Shown: positions 24,541-35,626, numbered from the stretch's first letter. The stretch is DNA of 64,000 bases from Pseudomonas sp. 30_B (GCF_017491605.1 NZ_JAFGYY010000014.1:1-64000); one strand, 5' to 3'. The notes: a model not told the origin generated them from the sequence alone. A program made the numbers and translations.

Positions 24541-25416
24541 TTAGCGAGCGGCGGCGCGCAGGGCTTCGATGCGGTCTTCCAGCGGCGGGTGGCTCATGAG
24601 CAGGCCGGCGAGGCCATTCTTGAGGTTGCCGTTGATGCCGAAGGCCTGCAGCGTGTCGGGCATCTGCACTGGCACGCCCTGTTCGGCGCGCAGGCGTTGC
24701 AGGGCAGCGATCATCGCACCGGTGCTGGCCAGGCGGGCGCCGGCTTCGTCTGCGCGGTATTCGCGTTTGCGCGAGAACCACATGACGATGATGCTGGCGA
24801 GGATGCCCAGGACCAGTTCGGCGAAGATGGTCGCGACGAAGTAGCCGATGCCCGGGCCGTCTTCGTTCTTCAGGATGGCCTTGTCGACGAAGTTGCCGAA
24901 GATGCGCGCGAAGAACATCACGAAGGTGTTCACCACGCCCTGGATCAGTGCCAGGGTGACCATGTCGCCGTTGGCTACGTGGCCGATTTCGTGGGCCAGC
25001 ACGGCTTTCACTTCTTCAGGCGAGAAGCGCTCCAGCAGGCCCTGGCTGACCGCGACAAGTGCGTCGTTGCGGTTCCAGCCGGTGGCAAAGGCGTTGGCTT
25101 CATAGGCGGGGAAGATGCCCACTTCCGGCATCTTGATGCCGGCTTCGCGGGAGAGTTCTTCCACAGTCTGCAGCAGCCACTGTTCGTGGCGGGTGCGCGG
25201 CTGGCTGATGATCTCGGTGCCGGTGCTCATCTTCGCCATCCACTTGGAGATGAACAGCGAAACCAGGGAGCCGGCGAAGCCGAACACGGCACAGAAGATC
25301 AGAAGGCTACCGTAATTCTGGCCGGTGAATCGGTCCACGCCGAGCAGTTTCAGGGTGATGCTGGCGATCACCAGAACTGCCAGGTTGGTGGCCAGGAACA
25401 ACAAGATGCGCATCAT
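24541..25416 (-). CDS. htpX: Membrane zinc metalloprotease HtpX
   Basis: A 291-residue M48 protease of the inner membrane. Two N-terminal hydrophobic helices (4-24 and 35-57), the zinc motif HEIGH at 142-146, two further helices, and the third ligand region REYRADEAGA. HtpX degrades misfolded membrane proteins together with FtsH and is usually induced by envelope or aminoglycoside stress. The start is MMRILLFLATN at 25416; the next Met at 25413 is also possible. Confidence 0.97.
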   Translation of the reverse strand: MMRILLFLATNLAVLVIASITLKLLGVDRFTGQNYGSLLIFCAVFGFAGSLVSLFISKWMAKMSTGTEIISQPRTRHEQWLLQTVEELSREAGIKMPEVGIFPAYEANAFATGWNRNDALVAVSQGLLERFSPEEVKAVLAHEIGHVANGDMVTLALIQGVVNTFVMFFARIFGNFVDKAILKNEDGPGIGYFVATIFAELVLGILASIIVMWFSRKREYRADEAGARLASTGAMIAALQRLRAEQGVPVQMPDTLQAFGINGNLKNGLAGLLMSHPPLEDRIEALRAAAR

Positions 25417-25566
25417 GGCGTAAAGCTTCTCCTCACGGCTGGATTAGGGGAAAACCGCTTGGGAGCGCGGCTTTCCGGATCGCCGGGCACAGCAGGACCC
25501 GGGATCGCTGAATAGTATGCGGGGTATATACGGTTGCCCCCGAGGTGATTCAACTCGGGGACTATT

Positions 25567-26019
25567 TCAAACTGTGTCGCTTGGGCGTCCGAGGTCACTC
25601 TCGAAGAGTAGACGGGTCAGGCGTGCAATGCGGTCACTATGACGGCTGGCCAGTGCTTCGCGCAGCTGGTTGGCCAGGGAGGCTTGCTCGCGGCGCACGC
25701 TGGGCGGCAGGTCGCCGCCGTCGCGCACCGCGTGGGGGATGATGCGAGTCAGGCGCATGAAGGCCTTTTCGCTGAGCACCGCCTGGTCCAGTGCTTCGTA
25801 ACGAATGGTCGTCTCGAAGCGCAGATAGCCTTCATCGGCCAGCCACAGCAGCGCGCCCAGGCAGCTCTGGTGGCGGGTGCTGGGCAGGCCGAACTCATCA
25901 GGCTCTTCCCGGCCGATCAGGTCCTCGACGTAGAGGGCGATCTTGCGCGGGAAGGCCTGGTAGAGCGTCAGCAGGCCGCAGGCGCAGTCCTTGTAGAAGT
26001 CGTCGATCTGCAGGTCCAT
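25567..26019 (-). CDS. Conserved hypothetical protein
   Basis: A 150-residue soluble protein starting MDLQIDDFYKDCACGLLTLYQ. I do not recognise a functional domain. It has three cysteines near the N-terminus (DCACGL and SCLGALLWLADEGYL), and the latter region looks like a small winged helix (LGALLWLADEGYLRFET). It lies 28 bp from the end of... the alaA-like gene's stop region and upstream of htpX, where P. aeruginosa has a hypothetical gene (PA2829, from memory). Confidence 0.8.
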   Translation of the reverse strand: MDLQIDDFYKDCACGLLTLYQAFPRKIALYVEDLIGREEPDEFGLPSTRHQSCLGALLWLADEGYLRFETTIRYEALDQAVLSEKAFMRLTRIIPHAVRDGGDLPPSVRREQASLANQLREALASRHSDRIARLTRLLFESDLGRPSDTV

Positions 26020-26047
26020 TTATGCGCTGGGATTCACTGGCGATGAT

Positions 26048-27259
26048 TTATTGGCGATAGCTTTTCAGGAAGTTGCCGATGCGCCCGATGGCCTGTTCCA
26101 GGTCATCGAGACGGGGCAGGGTAACCACCCGGAAGTGATCCGGCCAGGGCCAGTTGAAGGCGGTGCCCTGAACGATGAGCAGCTTCTCGGACAGCAGCAG
26201 GTCGAGGACGAATTTCTCGTCGTTGTGGATCGGGCAGACCTTCGGGTCGATGCGCGGGAAGGCATAGAGCGCGCCCATGGGCTTCACGCAGCTGACGCCG
26301 GGAATGTCGTTGAGCAGTTCCCAGGCGCGGTTGCGCTGCTCCAGCAGGCGCCCGCCCGGCAGGACCAGGTCGTTGATGCTCTGGTAGCCGCCCAGCGCGG
26401 TCTGGATCGCGTGCTGGCTCGGCACGTTGGCGCACAGGCGCATGTTGGCCAGGATATCCAGGCCCTCGATGTAGCTCTGCGCCTTGTGCTTGGGACCGGA
26501 AATGGCGATCCAGCCGGAACGGAAGCCGGCCACGCGGTAGGACTTGGAGAGGCCGTTGAAGGTCAGGCAGAGCACGTCCGGCGCCAGGGAGGCGGTGGAG
26601 ATGTGCTGGGCCTCGTCGTAGAGGATCTTGTCGTAGATCTCGTCGGAGAAGATCACCAGGTTGTGCTGGCGCGCCAGTTCGACGATGTCCAGCAGCACTT
26701 CCTTCGAGTAGACCGCGCCGGTGGGGTTGTTCGGGTTGATCAGCACCAGGGCCTTGGTGTTGCTGGTGATCTTCGCCTTCATGTCGGCGACGTCGGGGAA
26801 CCAGCCGGCCTGCTCGTCGCACAGGTAATGCACCGGCTTGCCGCCGGAGAGGGCGACCGAGGCGGTCCACAGCGGGTAGTCGGGCGCCGGGATCAGCACC
26901 TCGTCACCGTTGTTGAGCAGCGCCTGCAGCGCCATGACGATCAGCTCGGAGACGCCGTTGCCCAGGTAAATGTCCTCGATGCCGACGCCTTCCACCTGCT
27001 TCTGCTGGTAGTACTGCATCACCGCCTTGCGCGCGCTGAACAGGCCCTTGGAGTCGCTGTAGCCCTGGGCGGTGGGCAGGTTGCGGATGACGTCCTGGAG
27101 AATCTCGTCCGGCGCTTCGAAACCGAACGGCGCCGGGTTGCCGATGTTCAGCTTGAGGATGCGGTGGCCTTCCTCTTCCAGGCGTTTGGCGTGCTTGAGC
27201 ACGGGCCCGCGAATGTCGTAGCAGACGTTGGCGAGCTTGTTCGATTTGGTGACCTGCAT
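26048..27259 (-). CDS. Alanine-type PLP-dependent aminotransferase (AlaA-like)
   Basis: A 403-residue fold-type I aminotransferase. PLP lysine Lys239 lies in NGLSKSYRVAGFRSGW, with Asn178 in NPNNPTG, Asp206 in SDEIYD and the substrate-binding Arg further on. The N-terminal DIRGPVLKHAKRLEEEGHRILKLNIGNP is the hallmark of the AlaA/AlaC group, which make alanine from pyruvate and glutamate. Orientation is divergent from msrB across 311 bp. Confidence 0.93.
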   Translation of the reverse strand: MQVTKSNKLANVCYDIRGPVLKHAKRLEEEGHRILKLNIGNPAPFGFEAPDEILQDVIRNLPTAQGYSDSKGLFSARKAVMQYYQQKQVEGVGIEDIYLGNGVSELIVMALQALLNNGDEVLIPAPDYPLWTASVALSGGKPVHYLCDEQAGWFPDVADMKAKITSNTKALVLINPNNPTGAVYSKEVLLDIVELARQHNLVIFSDEIYDKILYDEAQHISTASLAPDVLCLTFNGLSKSYRVAGFRSGWIAISGPKHKAQSYIEGLDILANMRLCANVPSQHAIQTALGGYQSINDLVLPGGRLLEQRNRAWELLNDIPGVSCVKPMGALYAFPRIDPKVCPIHNDEKFVLDLLLSEKLLIVQGTAFNWPWPDHFRVVTLPRLDDLEQAIGRIGNFLKSYRQ

Positions 27260-27570
27260 GATCTGGATTCCGAAATAGTCCGCGGCCGGGGGAGGAGCGC
27301 GTCGGGCGCTCGACTTGGCAGGCTGTAACGCGGGTGACAGACTGGCGTCAAATGATCGGTTCGGAAGTGCTTTTCCCTGGTGTCGATCCTGAAAATCGAC
27401 AGGAAAACAGTGGATTGCTCGAAAAAACAGCGATTTTAAGGCTTTTTTATCGCGGCAAAGGCTCTGTGCGGCAGATTCTGAACCTGATGTTAACCACGCG
27501 CATCATACGTGCGGCCCGATTCGCGGAAAAGAGCGGGATTGGGCATTTTTTCGTTTATGGAGGCAGATCG
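27260..27570. other. Divergent promoter region, 311 bp
   Basis: Lies between the aminotransferase gene and msrB. It is AT-richer near 27420-27560. I see no gene, and no convincing operator. Confidence 0.45.
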
Positions 27571-27966
27571 ATGGAAAAGCTGGAAAAGCCCCTGGATTCC
27601 TGGCGTGACGAACTCACCGACGAGCAGTTCCACATCTGCCGTCTGGGCGGCACCGAGCGTGCCTTCACCGGCGAATACCACGACACCAAGACTCCCGGTA
27701 TCTACCACTGCGTATGCTGCGGCACCGCGCTGTTCGACTCCGACGCCAAGTACGACTCGGGCAGCGGCTGGCCGAGCTACTTCCAGCCGGTGAACGGCGA
27801 GGTGGTCAAGGAACTGGAAGACTTCAGCCACGGCATGCACCGCATCGAAGTGCGCTGCGGCAAGTGCGACGCGCACCTGGGCCACGTCTTCCCCGACGGC
27901 CCGCGGCCGACTGGGCTGCGCTACTGCATCAATTCGGCATCGTTGAAGCTGGTGCCGAAAGAGTGA
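27571..27966 (+). CDS. msrB: Peptide methionine-(R)-S-oxide reductase MsrB
   Basis: A 131-residue MsrB. Zinc pairs CxxC at Cys47/Cys50 and CGKC at Cys96/Cys99, catalytic Cys119 in RYCINSASL, and the conserved YDSGSGWPSYF and GHVFPDGP blocks. It repairs R-methionine sulfoxide in proteins. The start at 27571 (MEKLEKPLDSWRDELT) follows GGAGGCAGATCG; longer frames up to 27334 are rejected. It opens a redox-repair cluster with gpx and ospR just downstream. Confidence 0.97.
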   Translation: MEKLEKPLDSWRDELTDEQFHICRLGGTERAFTGEYHDTKTPGIYHCVCCGTALFDSDAKYDSGSGWPSYFQPVNGEVVKELEDFSHGMHRIEVRCGKCDAHLGHVFPDGPRPTGLRYCINSASLKLVPKE

Positions 27967-27970
27967 CCTC

Positions 27971-27996
27971 AAGGCCCGCCACCGAGCGGGCCTTTT
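27971..27996 (+). terminator. Terminator of msrB
   Basis: AAGGCCCGC / GCGGGCCTT stem with a 6-nt loop and T-run, 5 bp after the stop codon. Confidence 0.85.
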
Positions 27997-28013
27997 CTTT
28001 GGGCGTGGCTTTC

Positions 28014-28091
28014 GTAGGAGCGAGCTTGCTCGCGAACCTGCCCGACTCGGTTGCCGCCGGAAAATCCGTTCGCGAGCAAGCTCGCTCCTAC
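28014..28091. repeat. REP-like inverted repeat 2
   Basis: Perfect 24-bp arms at 28014-28037 and 28068-28091, beginning GTAGGAGCGAGCTTGCTCGC, separated by 30 bp. Same GTAGGAGCG family as the copies at 22593 and 33243. Confidence 0.9.
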
Positions 28092-28132
28092 AGGTAAATC
28101 CTGATGGCAGGTCATTCACTGGATGATTTGCA

Positions 28133-28162
28133 ATCAATTAAATTGTTCGCAATTGAATTGAT
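28133..28162. promoter_or_regulatory. 30-bp palindrome upstream of gpx-ospR (candidate OspR operator)
   Basis: ATCAATTAAATTG (28133-28145), spacer TTCG, CAATTGAATTGAT (28150-28162): 12 of 13 positions pair. It lies 43 bp before the gpx start. MarR proteins of the OhrR/OspR type bind AT-rich palindromes of this size; assignment to OspR is inference. Confidence 0.6.
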
Positions 28163-28204
28163 CGCTATCCTTTGATTTCCCACTTACCGCCGGAGCCATA
28201 CCCG

Positions 28205-28687
28205 ATGAGCGACGCACTGCTGAACATCCCCGTGACCACCATCAAGGGCGAACAGAAGACCCTCGCCGATTTCGGCGGCAAGGCGCTGCTGGTGGTGAAC
28301 ACCGCCAGCCAGTGCGGCTTCACCCCGCAGTACAAGGGGCTGGAAACGCTGTGGCGGCAGTACAAGGACAAGGGGCTGGTGGTGCTGGGGTTCCCCTGCA
28401 ACCAGTTCGGCAAGCAGGAGCCGGGCAGCGAAGGGGAGATTACCCAGTTCTGCGAGCTGAATTTCGGCGTCAGCTTTCCGCTGTTCAAGAAGATCGACGT
28501 CAATGGCGCCGAGGCGCATCCGCTCTACGTGCAGCTGAAGAAGCGCGCACCGGGCCTGCTGGGCAGCCAGGGCATCAAGTGGAACTTCACCAAGTTCCTG
28601 ATCGGCCAGGACGGCAAGGTGGTCAAGCGCTTCGCTCCGACCACCAAGCCCGAGCAACTCTCCGCCGAGATCGAAGCGCTGCTGTGA
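28205..28687 (+). CDS. Glutathione peroxidase-family protein
   Basis: A 160-residue Gpx/BtuE-type thiol peroxidase. The peroxidatic Cys37 lies in NTASQCGFTPQYKGLE, and the Gln and Trp-Asn partners are in GFPCNQFG and IKWNFTKFLI. It lacks a signal peptide, so it is cytoplasmic, and such bacterial forms often use thioredoxin as reductant. The ATG at 28205 overlaps no other gene. Its stop codon overlaps the ospR start (ATGA), so the two are translationally coupled. A palindrome just upstream suggests control by OspR. Confidence 0.95.
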   Translation: MSDALLNIPVTTIKGEQKTLADFGGKALLVVNTASQCGFTPQYKGLETLWRQYKDKGLVVLGFPCNQFGKQEPGSEGEITQFCELNFGVSFPLFKKIDVNGAEAHPLYVQLKKRAPGLLGSQGIKWNFTKFLIGQDGKVVKRFAPTTKPEQLSAEIEALL

Positions 28688-29157
28688 TGAATGACGCTCT
28701 GTCCCTGCCGGCGGAGCTGCAACTGGACAACCAGCTGTGCTTTCGCCTGTATGCCGTATCCCGCGCGGTGATCCGTGGTTACCGGCCGATGCTCGATGCG
28801 CTCGGCCTGACCTACCCGCAGTACCTGGCGATGCTGGTGCTATGGGAGTGGCAGGCCGAACGGCCGGAGCAGCCGTCGGTGAAGGCGCTGGGTGAGCGGC
28901 TGATGCTCGACTCCGGCACCCTGACGCCGTTGCTCAAGCGCCTGGAACAGCTGGGGCTGGTCGAGCGCCGGCGGGCGCGGCATGACGAGCGGGAAGTACA
29001 CCTCGGGTTGACCCCGTCGGGCCTCGCGCTGCGCGACAGGGTGCTGCCGTTGCGCGAGGACCTGCTGTGCCGCAGCGGCCTGGACCTGAGCGTCACCGAT
29101 GGCCTGCGTGAGCAACTGGATTCGCTGCTGTCGCAGCTGAGGAGCCTGGAAGGCTGA
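28687..29157 (+). CDS. ospR: MarR-family oxidative-stress regulator OspR
   Basis: A 156-residue MarR protein similar to the ohrR product in the same window: sensor Cys18 in LDNQLCFRLYAVSRA, TYPQYLAMLVLWEW, and the wing DEREVHLGLTPSG. A second Cys128 suggests two-cysteine sensing. In P. aeruginosa OspR represses the adjacent glutathione peroxidase gene and links peroxide stress to virulence traits. The ATGA overlap with gpx and the following sagS-like gene give the same order as PA2826-PA2825-PA2824 (from memory). Confidence 0.93.
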   Translation: MNDALSLPAELQLDNQLCFRLYAVSRAVIRGYRPMLDALGLTYPQYLAMLVLWEWQAERPEQPSVKALGERLMLDSGTLTPLLKRLEQLGLVERRRARHDEREVHLGLTPSGLALRDRVLPLREDLLCRSGLDLSVTDGLREQLDSLLSQLRSLEG

Positions 29158-29159
29158 GC

Positions 29160-31481
<2,322 letters not shown>

Positions 31482-31591
31482 GGAGTGCGTAGCATCGCCT
31501 CGCGAAAGCTTTTCTGCGGCGTAGCATAGCCCATCAGAACCGCCTGTCGGCATAGCCCGAAGCCGAACCCGAACGATCCGTGGAGACCCGC

Positions 31592-32488
31592 ATGGATTCC
31601 CGTCTGAATGATTTTCTCGCGCGCGCCGAGTCGGTGCTGACGCGCCTGGAGCCTTTGCTGCCGGCATTGCGTGCGCCCGTCGACTGGCAGCGCAGCCTGG
31701 CCGCGTGCTGGCATCGCGATGGGCGCAGCGGTTACCTGCAGGCGCTGGAGGTCAACCTCGACCTGCGCCTGGACGACCTGCTGGGTGTCGACACCCAGCG
31801 TGACCAGTTGGCACGCAATACCCGCCAGTTCGTTGCCGGCAAGCCGGCCAACCACGCCTTGCTCTGGGGCGCGCGGGGCACCGGAAAATCCTCGCTGGTG
31901 CGTGCGCTGCTGGCCGAGCTGGCCGGCGAGGGGCTGCGCCTGATCGAGATCGAGCGCGACCAACTGGCCGACCTGCCACGCGTGGTCGAGCAACTGCACG
32001 GCCTGCCGCAGCGCTTCGTGCTGTTCTGCGACGACCTCTCGTTCGACGCCGGCGAAGGCGACTACCGCGTGCTCAAGAGCGTGCTCGATGGCTCGCTGGA
32101 ACAGGCGCCGGACAACGTGCTGCTGTATGCCACTTCCAATCGCCGCCATCTGGTCTCGGAAAGGCAGAGCGACAACGAGAACTGGCAGATGGTGGACGGC
32201 GAACTGCATCCCAACGAAGCGGTGGAGGACAAGATCGCCCTGTCCGACCGCTTCGGACTTTGGCTGTCTTTCTATCCCTTCACCCAGGAACATTTCCTCA
32301 GCGTGGTTCGCCACTGGATCGAGGCGCTGGCGCGCAGATCCGGCCTGACCCGCTGGAGCTGGGACGAAGCGCTGGAGAAAGAGGCCATTCGCTGGGCTCT
32401 CGGGCGCGGCAATCGCAATGGCCGCTGCGCCTACCAATTCGCCCGCTACTGGGTGGGCCGCCAACTGCTGGAAGGAGAAACCCCATGA
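31592..32488 (+). CDS. AAA+ ATPase of the DUF815 family
   Basis: A 298-residue predicted ATPase: Walker A GARGTGKSSLVRALL (about 94-108) and Walker B FVLFCDDLSFD, followed by ATSNRRHLV (sensor 1). DUF815 ATPases are widespread and have no settled function. The ATG at 31592 has GGAG 6 bp upstream; a GTG at 31580 is in frame but less likely. The stop overlaps the next gene's start (ATGA), so they are coupled. Confidence 0.9.
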   Translation: MDSRLNDFLARAESVLTRLEPLLPALRAPVDWQRSLAACWHRDGRSGYLQALEVNLDLRLDDLLGVDTQRDQLARNTRQFVAGKPANHALLWGARGTGKSSLVRALLAELAGEGLRLIEIERDQLADLPRVVEQLHGLPQRFVLFCDDLSFDAGEGDYRVLKSVLDGSLEQAPDNVLLYATSNRRHLVSERQSDNENWQMVDGELHPNEAVEDKIALSDRFGLWLSFYPFTQEHFLSVVRHWIEALARRSGLTRWSWDEALEKEAIRWALGRGNRNGRCAYQFARYWVGRQLLEGETP

Positions 32489-32967
32489 TCGATCTGCAAC
32501 AGGCCGGTGCCGGCCTGGATGGCTATGCCCTGCTGGCCGCGCAGGCGGAGTCGCTGTTCGCCGACGAGCGCGACTTCATCGCCAACGCCGCACAGTTCTC
32601 GGCATTCCTGTTCAACGAGCTGCCGGACCTGAACTGGGCCGGCTTCTATCTCAATCGCAACGAGGAGCTGGTGCTCGGCCCGTTCCAGGGCAAGGTCGCC
32701 TGCGTGCGCATTCCCTTCACCAAGGGGGTGTGCGGTGCGGCGGCGCGTACCCGTGAAACGCAGCGGGTCGAAGACGTGCATGCCTTCCCCGGCCACATCG
32801 CCTGTGACAGCGCTTCCAATAGCGAGCTGGTGGTGCCGCTGGTGAAGGAAGGCCGCCTGATCGGCGTGCTGGACCTGGACAGCCCCAGCGTCGGTCGCTT
32901 CAGCGAAGTCGACCAGGCTGGCATCGAGCGGCTGGTGGCGATCTTCCTGCGCCTGACTGACTGCTGA
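32485..32967 (+). CDS. msrC: Free methionine-(R)-sulfoxide reductase (GAF-domain fRMsr)
   Basis: A 160-residue GAF-domain protein. The three conserved cysteines of fRMsr are present in KVACVRIPFTKGVCGAA and HIACDSASNSELVVPL (about residues 74, 84 and 108). It reduces free R-methionine sulfoxide, complementing MsrB, which acts on protein-bound residues and is encoded about 5 kb upstream. ATGA overlap with the DUF815 gene. Confidence 0.93.
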   Translation: MIDLQQAGAGLDGYALLAAQAESLFADERDFIANAAQFSAFLFNELPDLNWAGFYLNRNEELVLGPFQGKVACVRIPFTKGVCGAAARTRETQRVEDVHAFPGHIACDSASNSELVVPLVKEGRLIGVLDLDSPSVGRFSEVDQAGIERLVAIFLRLTDC

Positions 32968-32981
32968 TTCATAGCCCCATG

Positions 32982-33009
32982 AAAAAGCCCCGCCGATGCG
33001 GGGCTTTTT
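32982..33009 (+). terminator. Terminator of the DUF815-fRMsr operon
   Basis: AAAAAGCCCCGC / GCGGGGCTTTTT stem, loop CGAT, 14 bp after the stop codon. Confidence 0.92.
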
Positions 33010-33078
33010 CATGGTTCTTCGTAGGGACGACAGTGCGCTGGAGTCTTGTCTTTTCGTAGGAGCAACTGTCTTTTACTC

Positions 33079-33225
33079 ACCCTTCGGGCCGCACTGAAGT
33101 GCGTTCAGCGCAAGCGCTGTCCCGCGTTCGCGGGAGTGACGGGGGATTCGCGTTCCCCTGCGTCATCCCCGCGAACGCGGGACGCGGCTCCATCGCGAAC
33201 AGCGCTTGCGCTGGCCCGAAGGGGT
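33079..33225. repeat. Composite nested inverted repeat
   Basis: Outer arms ACCCTTCGGGCC (33079-33090) and GGCCCGAAGGGGT (33213-33225); inside them CAGCGCAAGCGCTG (33106-33119) with CAGCGCTTGCGCTG (33200-33213); innermost CCCGCGTTCGCGGGA (33121-33135) with TCCCCGCGAACGCGGGA (33166-33182). Each inner arm is itself palindromic. The inner CCCGCGTTCGCGGG type is a known class of dispersed repeat in proteobacteria. Confidence 0.7.
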
Positions 33226-33242
33226 ATCACCCAGAAAACAAC

Positions 33243-33314
33243 GTAGGAGCGGACTCCGTCCGCGATGCTCTTCTACCGGCCTGCCGGCCGGATCGCGGAT
33301 AAATCCGCTCCTAC
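33243..33314. repeat. REP-like inverted repeat 3
   Basis: Begins GTAGGAGCGGA and ends TCCGCTCCTAC, with an inner GGACTCCGTCC palindrome and GCCGGCCGGATCG near the middle. A solitary half (CGTAGGAGCAAC) lies at 33055-33066. Together with the nested repeat, it fills the 385-bp gap between the fRMsr gene and the GST gene. Confidence 0.8.
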
Positions 33315-33352
33315 AAGAGCGCGTCGTCCTCAGGAGCGGGGCTTCGGGCGAA

Positions 33353-34015
33353 TCAGCGCTTGGCCATGATCTTGGCGATGATCTGCTGTTCGCCTTCGAG
33401 GATTGCAGCCAGGGTGGGGCGGTTGGCGATGCGTTCGAAGTGAGCGGCGAGCGATGGCCAGCGCTGCTTGTCCAGCGCTTCACCGCCGTGGCGCATGTTC
33501 ACCAGTTGGCTGGCAATGGCGATGTCGGCAAGGCTGAAGCGGTTGTCGACGAAGTAGTGGTTCGCGCCCAGGCATTTCTCCAGGTAGTCGAAATGCTCCG
33601 GAAGTTTTTCCTGCATGGCGCCTTTTACTGCGTCTTCATCGCAGAGCTTGCCCATCAGCGGCTTGAGCAGGCGGTTGCGGAACACGGTGAAGGTGGCCAG
33701 TGGCGCAACTTCGTAGTCGGCGTACTTTTCCAGCCAGCGGATGCGCGCCTTCGTCTGGGGCGTCTCGCCGCACAGGGGCGCACGTTGCGGATCGCGCTCT
33801 TCCAGGTAATGGCAGATGACGCTGGAGTCGGCGAGGGTGAAGTCACCGTCGCGGATCGCCGGCACGCGGCGCAGCGGGTTGAGCTCGCGGTACCAGTCGG
33901 GCTGGTTGAACGGATTGACGTTCTCCAACTGGTAGTCCAGGCCTTTCTCGGCGCAGAACAGGCGGACCTTGCGGACGAACGGGGAGAGCGGGGCGCCGAA
34001 GACTACGAGGCTCAT
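33353..34015 (-). CDS. Glutathione S-transferase family protein
   Basis: A 220-residue GST with an N-terminal thioredoxin-like domain (SLVVFGAPLSPFVRKVRLFCAEKG, cis-Pro in RRVPAIRDGDFTLADSSVICHYLEE) and a C-terminal helical domain (HYFVDNRFSLADIAIASQ). The SPFVRK motif gives Ser as the probable catalytic residue. Substrate unknown. The ATG at 34015 (MSLVVFGAPLS) is preferred to upstream starts. Corresponds by position to PA2821 (from memory). Confidence 0.93.
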   Translation of the reverse strand: MSLVVFGAPLSPFVRKVRLFCAEKGLDYQLENVNPFNQPDWYRELNPLRRVPAIRDGDFTLADSSVICHYLEERDPQRAPLCGETPQTKARIRWLEKYADYEVAPLATFTVFRNRLLKPLMGKLCDEDAVKGAMQEKLPEHFDYLEKCLGANHYFVDNRFSLADIAIASQLVNMRHGGEALDKQRWPSLAAHFERIANRPTLAAILEGEQQIIAKIMAKR

Positions 34016-34061
34016 GGAGGGCTCCTGGGGCGTAGATGGCCGGATATGCAGGTTCGACGCG

Positions 34062-34835
34062 TCAATCGTCGTAAAGGTTCTTCTTCTTCCACAGATCGTC
34101 GTCATCGAGGGCCTTGAGGCCCTCGTTCAACGCGCTGTTCTGGTCGGCGACGGGTTGGGCGTTCTCCAGCACCATTGCATTGGCGCGGGCCAGCTGGTTC
34201 TCAAGCTGCTGCAGTTGCGCCTGGTAGCGGCCGGCGTCCTGCTGCTTGTGCAGGTACTGCACGCCGCGCTCGAAGGCCAGTCGCGCCTGCCCCGGCTGCC
34301 CCTGTTGCAGGGCCTGCTGGCCGAGGTTGCCGAAGAACTCAATATGCAGAAGGGTGAGCAGGTGGCGGATTTCCTTCACCCACTGCTGGGCTTCGTTGCG
34401 TGGCAGCAGGCCGTCCTGGGCGCAGCGGGTGATTTGAGCGTGGAGGGCTTCGAAGAGGAAGCGCACGTCCTTGGCCTTGGCCTCGGTGACGATAGGCTGC
34501 GGCGCATTGCGAACCGGAATGGACTCGCCTTGGGCAATGAGCGGACGCAGCTCGGCGATGCGTTCCTTTATCTGGGTATTCTGCTTGTCGACCGCCAGCA
34601 GGCGTTCGCCCAGGGCGAGCTCGATACGGCCGAGCAGCAGTTTCAGCGCCGGGGACATGAACTGGCCGGGCATCGACTCGGAAATGTCCGAGCAGCGCCG
34701 GGAACGGTCGAGCAGGTCGGCCTTCTGGCGGGCCCGTTCCAGCTTGCGGTTCTCGACCGAATGGTTGATGTAGCCGATGGCAATCACCAGGGCGATGCCG
34801 ACGAGAACCAGGACGGTAATGACGAGTGGCGACAC
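34062..34835 (-). CDS. Conserved membrane-anchored hypothetical protein with coiled coil
   Basis: A 257-residue protein with one N-terminal transmembrane helix (MSPLVITVLVLVGIALVIAIGYI), then a soluble, mostly helical region with an internal TPR-like segment (QALQQGQPGQARLAFERGVQYLHKQQDAGRYQ) and an acidic end (LDDDDLWKKKNLYDD). No known catalytic motif. It likely sits in the inner membrane facing the cytoplasm. Corresponds by position to PA2820 (from memory). Confidence 0.85.
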   Translation of the reverse strand: MSPLVITVLVLVGIALVIAIGYINHSVENRKLERARQKADLLDRSRRCSDISESMPGQFMSPALKLLLGRIELALGERLLAVDKQNTQIKERIAELRPLIAQGESIPVRNAPQPIVTEAKAKDVRFLFEALHAQITRCAQDGLLPRNEAQQWVKEIRHLLTLLHIEFFGNLGQQALQQGQPGQARLAFERGVQYLHKQQDAGRYQAQLQQLENQLARANAMVLENAQPVADQNSALNEGLKALDDDDLWKKKNLYDD

Positions 34836-35050
34836 CTGAACGCTCCCGAAGGTTTTTTCGCGAGTGTAATGTCTTAGTGATACCGCTGATAGCGGCAGCT
34901 CGGTTTTTACCCAGAAGTCTTTGATTTAAAAAAATTTTCTCTGAAGGGTTGACGACCCCTCAAAGGGTCCATAGAATGCGCGCCACTTCGACGCGAAACG
35001 CAGAAATGCAAAGCGAAGAAGTCGGAAAGATGTTGTAAGTTCCGGGCCGC

Positions 35051-35126
35051 GTCCCCTTCGTCTAGTGGCCTAGGACACCGCCCTTTCACGGCGGTAACAG
35101 GGGTTCGAGTCCCCTAGGGGACGCCA
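35051..35126 (+). tRNA. tRNA-Glu (anticodon TTC)
   Basis: 76 nt with encoded CCA; GTCCCCT / AGGGGAC acceptor, anticodon loop CTTTCAC with TTC, and T-arm AGGGGTTCGAGTCCCCT. Confidence 0.98.
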
Positions 35127-35128
35127 TT

Positions 35129-35204
<76 letters not shown>

Positions 35205-35290
35205 AATTCTCGCTTATCGCCGAACGGCGGTAAGCGAAAGATGAAATGGCGTTACCCTTTGGCGAAAGCTGAAGGTTGCAACAAGTTGAT

Positions 35291-35366
<76 letters not shown>

Positions 35367-35372
35367 AAATCG

Positions 35373-35400
35373 AAACACCGCCCCCATGGGGCGGTGTTTT
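35373..35400 (+). terminator. Terminator of the tRNA operon
   Basis: AAACACCGCCCC / GGGGCGGTGTTTT stem with loop CAT, 7 bp after the last tRNA. Confidence 0.9.
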
Positions 35401-35438
35401 CGTTTGTGCGTTCGAAAAATATCTGCACCCGCCCCATG

Positions 35439-35467
35439 AAAAGCCCGCCTCCTGCGGGCTTTTTTCG
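35439..35467. terminator. Second terminator-like hairpin
   Basis: AAAAGCCCGC / GCGGGCTTTTTT stem with loop CTCCT. No gene ends here in this window, so it may be a leftover of a gene lost when the accessory block at 35.6-54.6 kb entered, or it may insulate the block from tRNA read-through. Confidence 0.75.
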
Positions 35468-35626
35468 TTTCCGCTCGTCGCTGCCGATGCGCCTTCCCTG
35501 CGGTCGTTCGAGTCCTTGGCGATGCCGGGACGTCTACGTAATTCCTGGCAAATGGCCATTTGCTACACGGAGCCTTTCGGCGTGATCTAAGCTCCAGAAA
35601 AGTCGGCCTCTCGAGCCGAGGTTCCC

